Below are positions 7,695 through 9,749 of a stretch of DNA of 9,749 nucleotides, piece by piece. The translations under genes and the position numbers were made by a program. The notes under the pieces were generated by a model. That model did no database searches. It was not told the DNA's origin and saw only the letters and a list, made by a program, of their open reading frames with translations. This DNA comes from an uncultured Dictyoglomus sp. (GTDB lineage Bacteria > Dictyoglomota > Dictyoglomia > Dictyoglomales > Dictyoglomaceae), in contig CALHTV010000010.1 in assembly GCA_938039765.1 (NCBI GenBank), positions 1-9,749 on the forward strand, given 5' to 3'. Positions within the stretch are counted from its first letter, which is position 1; each line of letters begins with the position of its first letter.

Positions 7695-8357
7695 ATGAAG
7701 ATTCTTGTAGTAGAGGACGATAAAAAGATTGCTCATCTTCTGGAGCTGGAACTTGCCCATGAGGGATACGAGGTGAAGGTAGTTCATGATGGTTATGATG
7801 CCCTCATAGAAGTGGAGAATTTTAATCCTCATGTGGTTTTGTTAGATATATTACTTCCTAGTTTGTCAGGGAAAGAGATAGCAAAAAGAATTAGAGAAAG
7901 ATATCCTGATTTAGGTATTATTATGCTTACTGCTTTAGGGGATGTGAAAGATAAAGTGGAAGCTTTCAATTTAGGGGCTGATGATTATGTAGTTAAGCCT
8001 TTTAGCATAGAGGAATTATTAGCAAGGATTCAAGCAGTTTTAAGAAGAAAGGAAAGAAGAGAGGAAGTAATAAGTAAATACGGAATTGATCTTTGGGTAG
8101 ATCAACATAGGGTTTTTGTGGATAATAAAGAGGTAGAGCTTTCTAAAACAGAATTTGCTCTTTTGTATCTTCTTATGAGAAATGCTGAGATTGTTCTTTC
8201 AAAGGAGAAAATATTGACTTCTTTATGGGGAGATTATGATGAAGAGAGAGAAAATTTAGTTGAGGTTTATATCAATTATTTGAGGAAGAAGTTAGGAGAA
8301 AAGGGGAAGTATATTAAAACCATAAGAGGAATAGGTTATTCCTTTAGAGAAGATTAG
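7695..8357 (+). CDS. OmpR/PhoB-family response regulator
   Basis: This 220-residue transcription regulator has a receiver domain (1-118) and a winged-helix DNA-binding domain (about 125-218). The receiver has acidic-pocket residues D8 and D9, phospho-acceptor D51 in VVLLDILLP, T79 in IIMLTA, and K101 in VVKPFS, so it should be phosphorylatable. The effector domain has the family pattern VELSKTEFALLYLL, then the recognition-helix region VEVYINYLRKKL, and ends in the wing KTIRGIGYSF. Length is typical. It is the first gene of an operon, with the sensor kinase starting 2 nt after its stop, so the two are a cognate pair. The start is set by MKILVVEDD and by the -10 placed 7 nt upstream; no ribosome site is present, pointing to a leaderless message. 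The target genes are unknown; the downstream lipoprotein is a plausible one. Confidence 0.95.
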   Translation: MKILVVEDDKKIAHLLELELAHEGYEVKVVHDGYDALIEVENFNPHVVLLDILLPSLSGKEIAKRIRERYPDLGIIMLTALGDVKDKVEAFNLGADDYVVKPFSIEELLARIQAVLRRKERREEVISKYGIDLWVDQHRVFVDNKEVELSKTEFALLYLLMRNAEIVLSKEKILTSLWGDYDEERENLVEVYINYLRKKLGEKGKYIKTIRGIGYSFRED

Positions 8358-8359
8358 TT

Positions 8360-9601
8360 ATGAAAATTGCATGGAAAATTACCTTAATTTATGCTTTCAT
8401 TTTTGTGTTTGTGATATCTATTCTTTCTTCTTTCTTTTATCTTAATACTCGTGCTGTGATTATGGATGAGCATAAGAAAGAAATATATAGGAGTTTATTT
8501 GGAATTGGCATGAGTCGAGGGTTTATGATGGGAAGAATGATGGGGGGTAGAATATCCTCCTTTTATATTTCAGACGAAGAAAATATTATTCAGGATCCTT
8601 TTAATTTAGGGAGAGTAGAGAAGGAAGGAATATACAAAACCTCAGATGGGAGTTTTGTATTGATTATTAAAAGAGATAACTATTTTATAGGTAAAGATAT
8701 AACCTCTACGATAACAGCCTTAGATAGATTAAGAAAAACAGTCTTTTATATATCTCTTTTAGCTATTATTCCTTCTATGATGATAGGATATTTTTTGTCT
8801 CAGAGAATTCTTTTTCCTATACGTAGGATAATTAAAGATGCTCAGAGGATAGATATGAGAGAGAAAGGAAATAGGATAGAGCTTCCTAATACAAGAGATG
8901 AGTTATGGGAACTTGCAGATACTTTAAATTTGCTCTTTGAAAGGATAGAAAGGGCGTATAAAAGAGAAGAAGAGTTCTCGTCAGATATATCTCATGAGTT
9001 AAAGACTCCGTTAACTTCTATTTTGGGTTATATAAAAATGTTGAAAAGATGGGGAAAGGACAATAAGGAAGTGTTAGAGGAATCTTTAGATATATTAGAA
9101 AGTACTACTTTATCTATGATTAACATGGTGGATACTTTACTTGAAATCTCAAGAACTCCTGAGAGTATTGTCAAGGAAGAATTTTATATTAAGGATTTCT
9201 TGGAAGAATTGGTGGAGAAATATACAAAGGTATATCCTGAGTTTAAGTTTAAAGTATATTGGGAAGGAAAAGAAAAGTTGTCAGCGTCTAAAAAAATATT
9301 AGAGATGATTATAGGGATTCTTATAGATAATGCTGTTAAGAATTCTTTAGAAAGAAAGGAAATAGAGATGGGTTATATAGTAAATAAGTTTTTTGTTAAA
9401 GATTATGGCAGAGGAATTCCTAAAGAGGAATTTTCTAAGATTTTTGAAAGATTCTATAAATTAGATAAATCGAGAAGTAGTAAGGGTTATGGCTTGGGAC
9501 TTTCTCTTGCTAAAAAGCTTGCGGAAAGTATTGGATTTGATATTATAGTAGAGAGTAGAGAGGGAGAGGGAAGTATCTTTTATATAATAGAAAAATTATG
9601 A
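8360..9601 (+). CDS. Membrane sensor histidine kinase with Met/Gly-rich sensor loop
   Basis: The 413-residue protein has TM1 (about 5-28), a short extracytoplasmic region (about 29-125), TM2 (about 127-147), HAMP (about 148-200), a HisKA dimerisation domain with the phospho-acceptor H212 in SSDISHELKTPLTS, and a compact HATPase domain. ATP-binding boxes are N324 in LIDNAVKNS, DYGRGIP (348-354, G1), FERFYKLDKSRSS (F box) and GYGLGLSLAKKL (376-387, G2). All key residues are present, though the segment between the N and G1 boxes is shorter than usual. The sensor region carries GMSRGFMMGRMMGGR (50-64), five methionines among glycines and arginines; Met clusters of this kind bind soft metals such as Cu(I) or Ag(I) in some proteins, so metal or redox sensing is possible but unproven. 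It follows the regulator by 2 nt with a weak AGAGAAG ribosome site, and its stop overlaps the next gene by ATGA. Confidence 0.94.
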   Translation: MKIAWKITLIYAFIFVFVISILSSFFYLNTRAVIMDEHKKEIYRSLFGIGMSRGFMMGRMMGGRISSFYISDEENIIQDPFNLGRVEKEGIYKTSDGSFVLIIKRDNYFIGKDITSTITALDRLRKTVFYISLLAIIPSMMIGYFLSQRILFPIRRIIKDAQRIDMREKGNRIELPNTRDELWELADTLNLLFERIERAYKREEEFSSDISHELKTPLTSILGYIKMLKRWGKDNKEVLEESLDILESTTLSMINMVDTLLEISRTPESIVKEEFYIKDFLEELVEKYTKVYPEFKFKVYWEGKEKLSASKKILEMIIGILIDNAVKNSLERKEIEMGYIVNKFFVKDYGRGIPKEEFSKIFERFYKLDKSRSSKGYGLGLSLAKKLAESIGFDIIVESREGEGSIFYIIEKL

Positions 9602-9749
9602 AAAAAATATTATTGGCTTTATTCATTATATTTTTAATTATTTTATCAGGATGTGCTAGGACTGTAACCCAGAAACCTAAAGGTTTTTTAGGAATTGAGA
9701 TCAAATTTTATAACCCATTAGTTTTAAAAAAAGAAGAGACTTACTATGC
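9598..9749 (+). CDS. Lipoprotein of unknown function, C-terminus beyond window
   Basis: Fifty codons are visible from ATG at 9598 and the frame is open at the right edge. The protein begins with a lysine-led hydrophobic signal peptide (MKKILLALFIIFLIILSG) and a lipobox LSGC with C19 as the predicted lipidated residue, so the mature protein should be anchored on the outer face of the membrane. The following residues (ARTVTQKPKGFLGIEIKF) match no family I recognise. The ATGA overlap with the kinase stop makes it the third gene of the two-component operon. This suggests an accessory sensor or co-regulated envelope protein, but the visible part is too short to decide. Confidence 0.8.
   Translation, partial: MKKILLALFIIFLIILSGCARTVTQKPKGFLGIEIKFYNPLVLKKEETYY

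Noticed and set aside
7566..7832. Minus-strand open frame of 88 codons across the regulator start
   Set aside because: It lies antisense to the receiver domain and promoter, has no ribosome site or -10, and its product has no recognisable pattern; it is a shadow of the regulator gene.

Overview
The window is AT-rich and dense in genes. Arginine is almost always AGA/AGG, isoleucine is often ATA, and the proteins are rich in Lys, Glu and Ile, which together suggest a low-GC thermophilic bacterium. A Dictyoglomus-like genome is my best guess, but this is an impression and not a proven assignment. No rRNA, tRNA or CRISPR array is visible.

Region 1 (1-4500, minus strand) is a two-gene operon. A 1112-residue SNF2-family helicase with a C-terminal DUF3883/NOV_C-type domain is followed, through an ATGA overlap, by a DUF1156-type (COG1743) Zn-ribbon adenine DNA methylase that runs off the left edge. 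Both genes have strong Shine-Dalgarno sites, and an extended -10 promoter lies upstream of the helicase. The helicase plus DUF1156 methylase pairing resembles methylation-linked phage defence loci (BREX type 3, DISARM-like and DUF499/DUF1156 loci). The remaining components, if present, would lie left of the window. This is the best candidate here for an incompletely described system.

Region 2 (4410-7325) is a small, partly decayed surface-polysaccharide cluster. The intergenic stretch 4410-4708 holds a sequence resembling those near REP-associated (Y1/RAYT) transposases. It is followed by a broken O-antigen ligase/polymerase (Wzy-like) gene in three frames, an intact GT4 glycosyltransferase overlapping its end, and a convergent GT2 glycosyltransferase whose 3' end overlaps that of GT4 by 34 bp.

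Region 3 (7326-9749, plus strand) begins with an intergenic stretch carrying a small frameshifted ORF. An operon follows: an OmpR/PhoB response regulator, a membrane histidine kinase with a Met/Gly-rich sensor loop, and a lipoprotein that overlaps the kinase by ATGA and runs off the right edge. The lipoprotein may be an accessory or target of the two-component system.

A signal across the window is the spacing of promoters to start codons. Three genes (4709 +, 7325 -, 7695 +) have a near-consensus -10 hexamer exactly 7 nt before ATG and no Shine-Dalgarno site, as expected for leaderless mRNAs. The helicase/methylase operon instead uses a leader and strong ribosome-binding sites.
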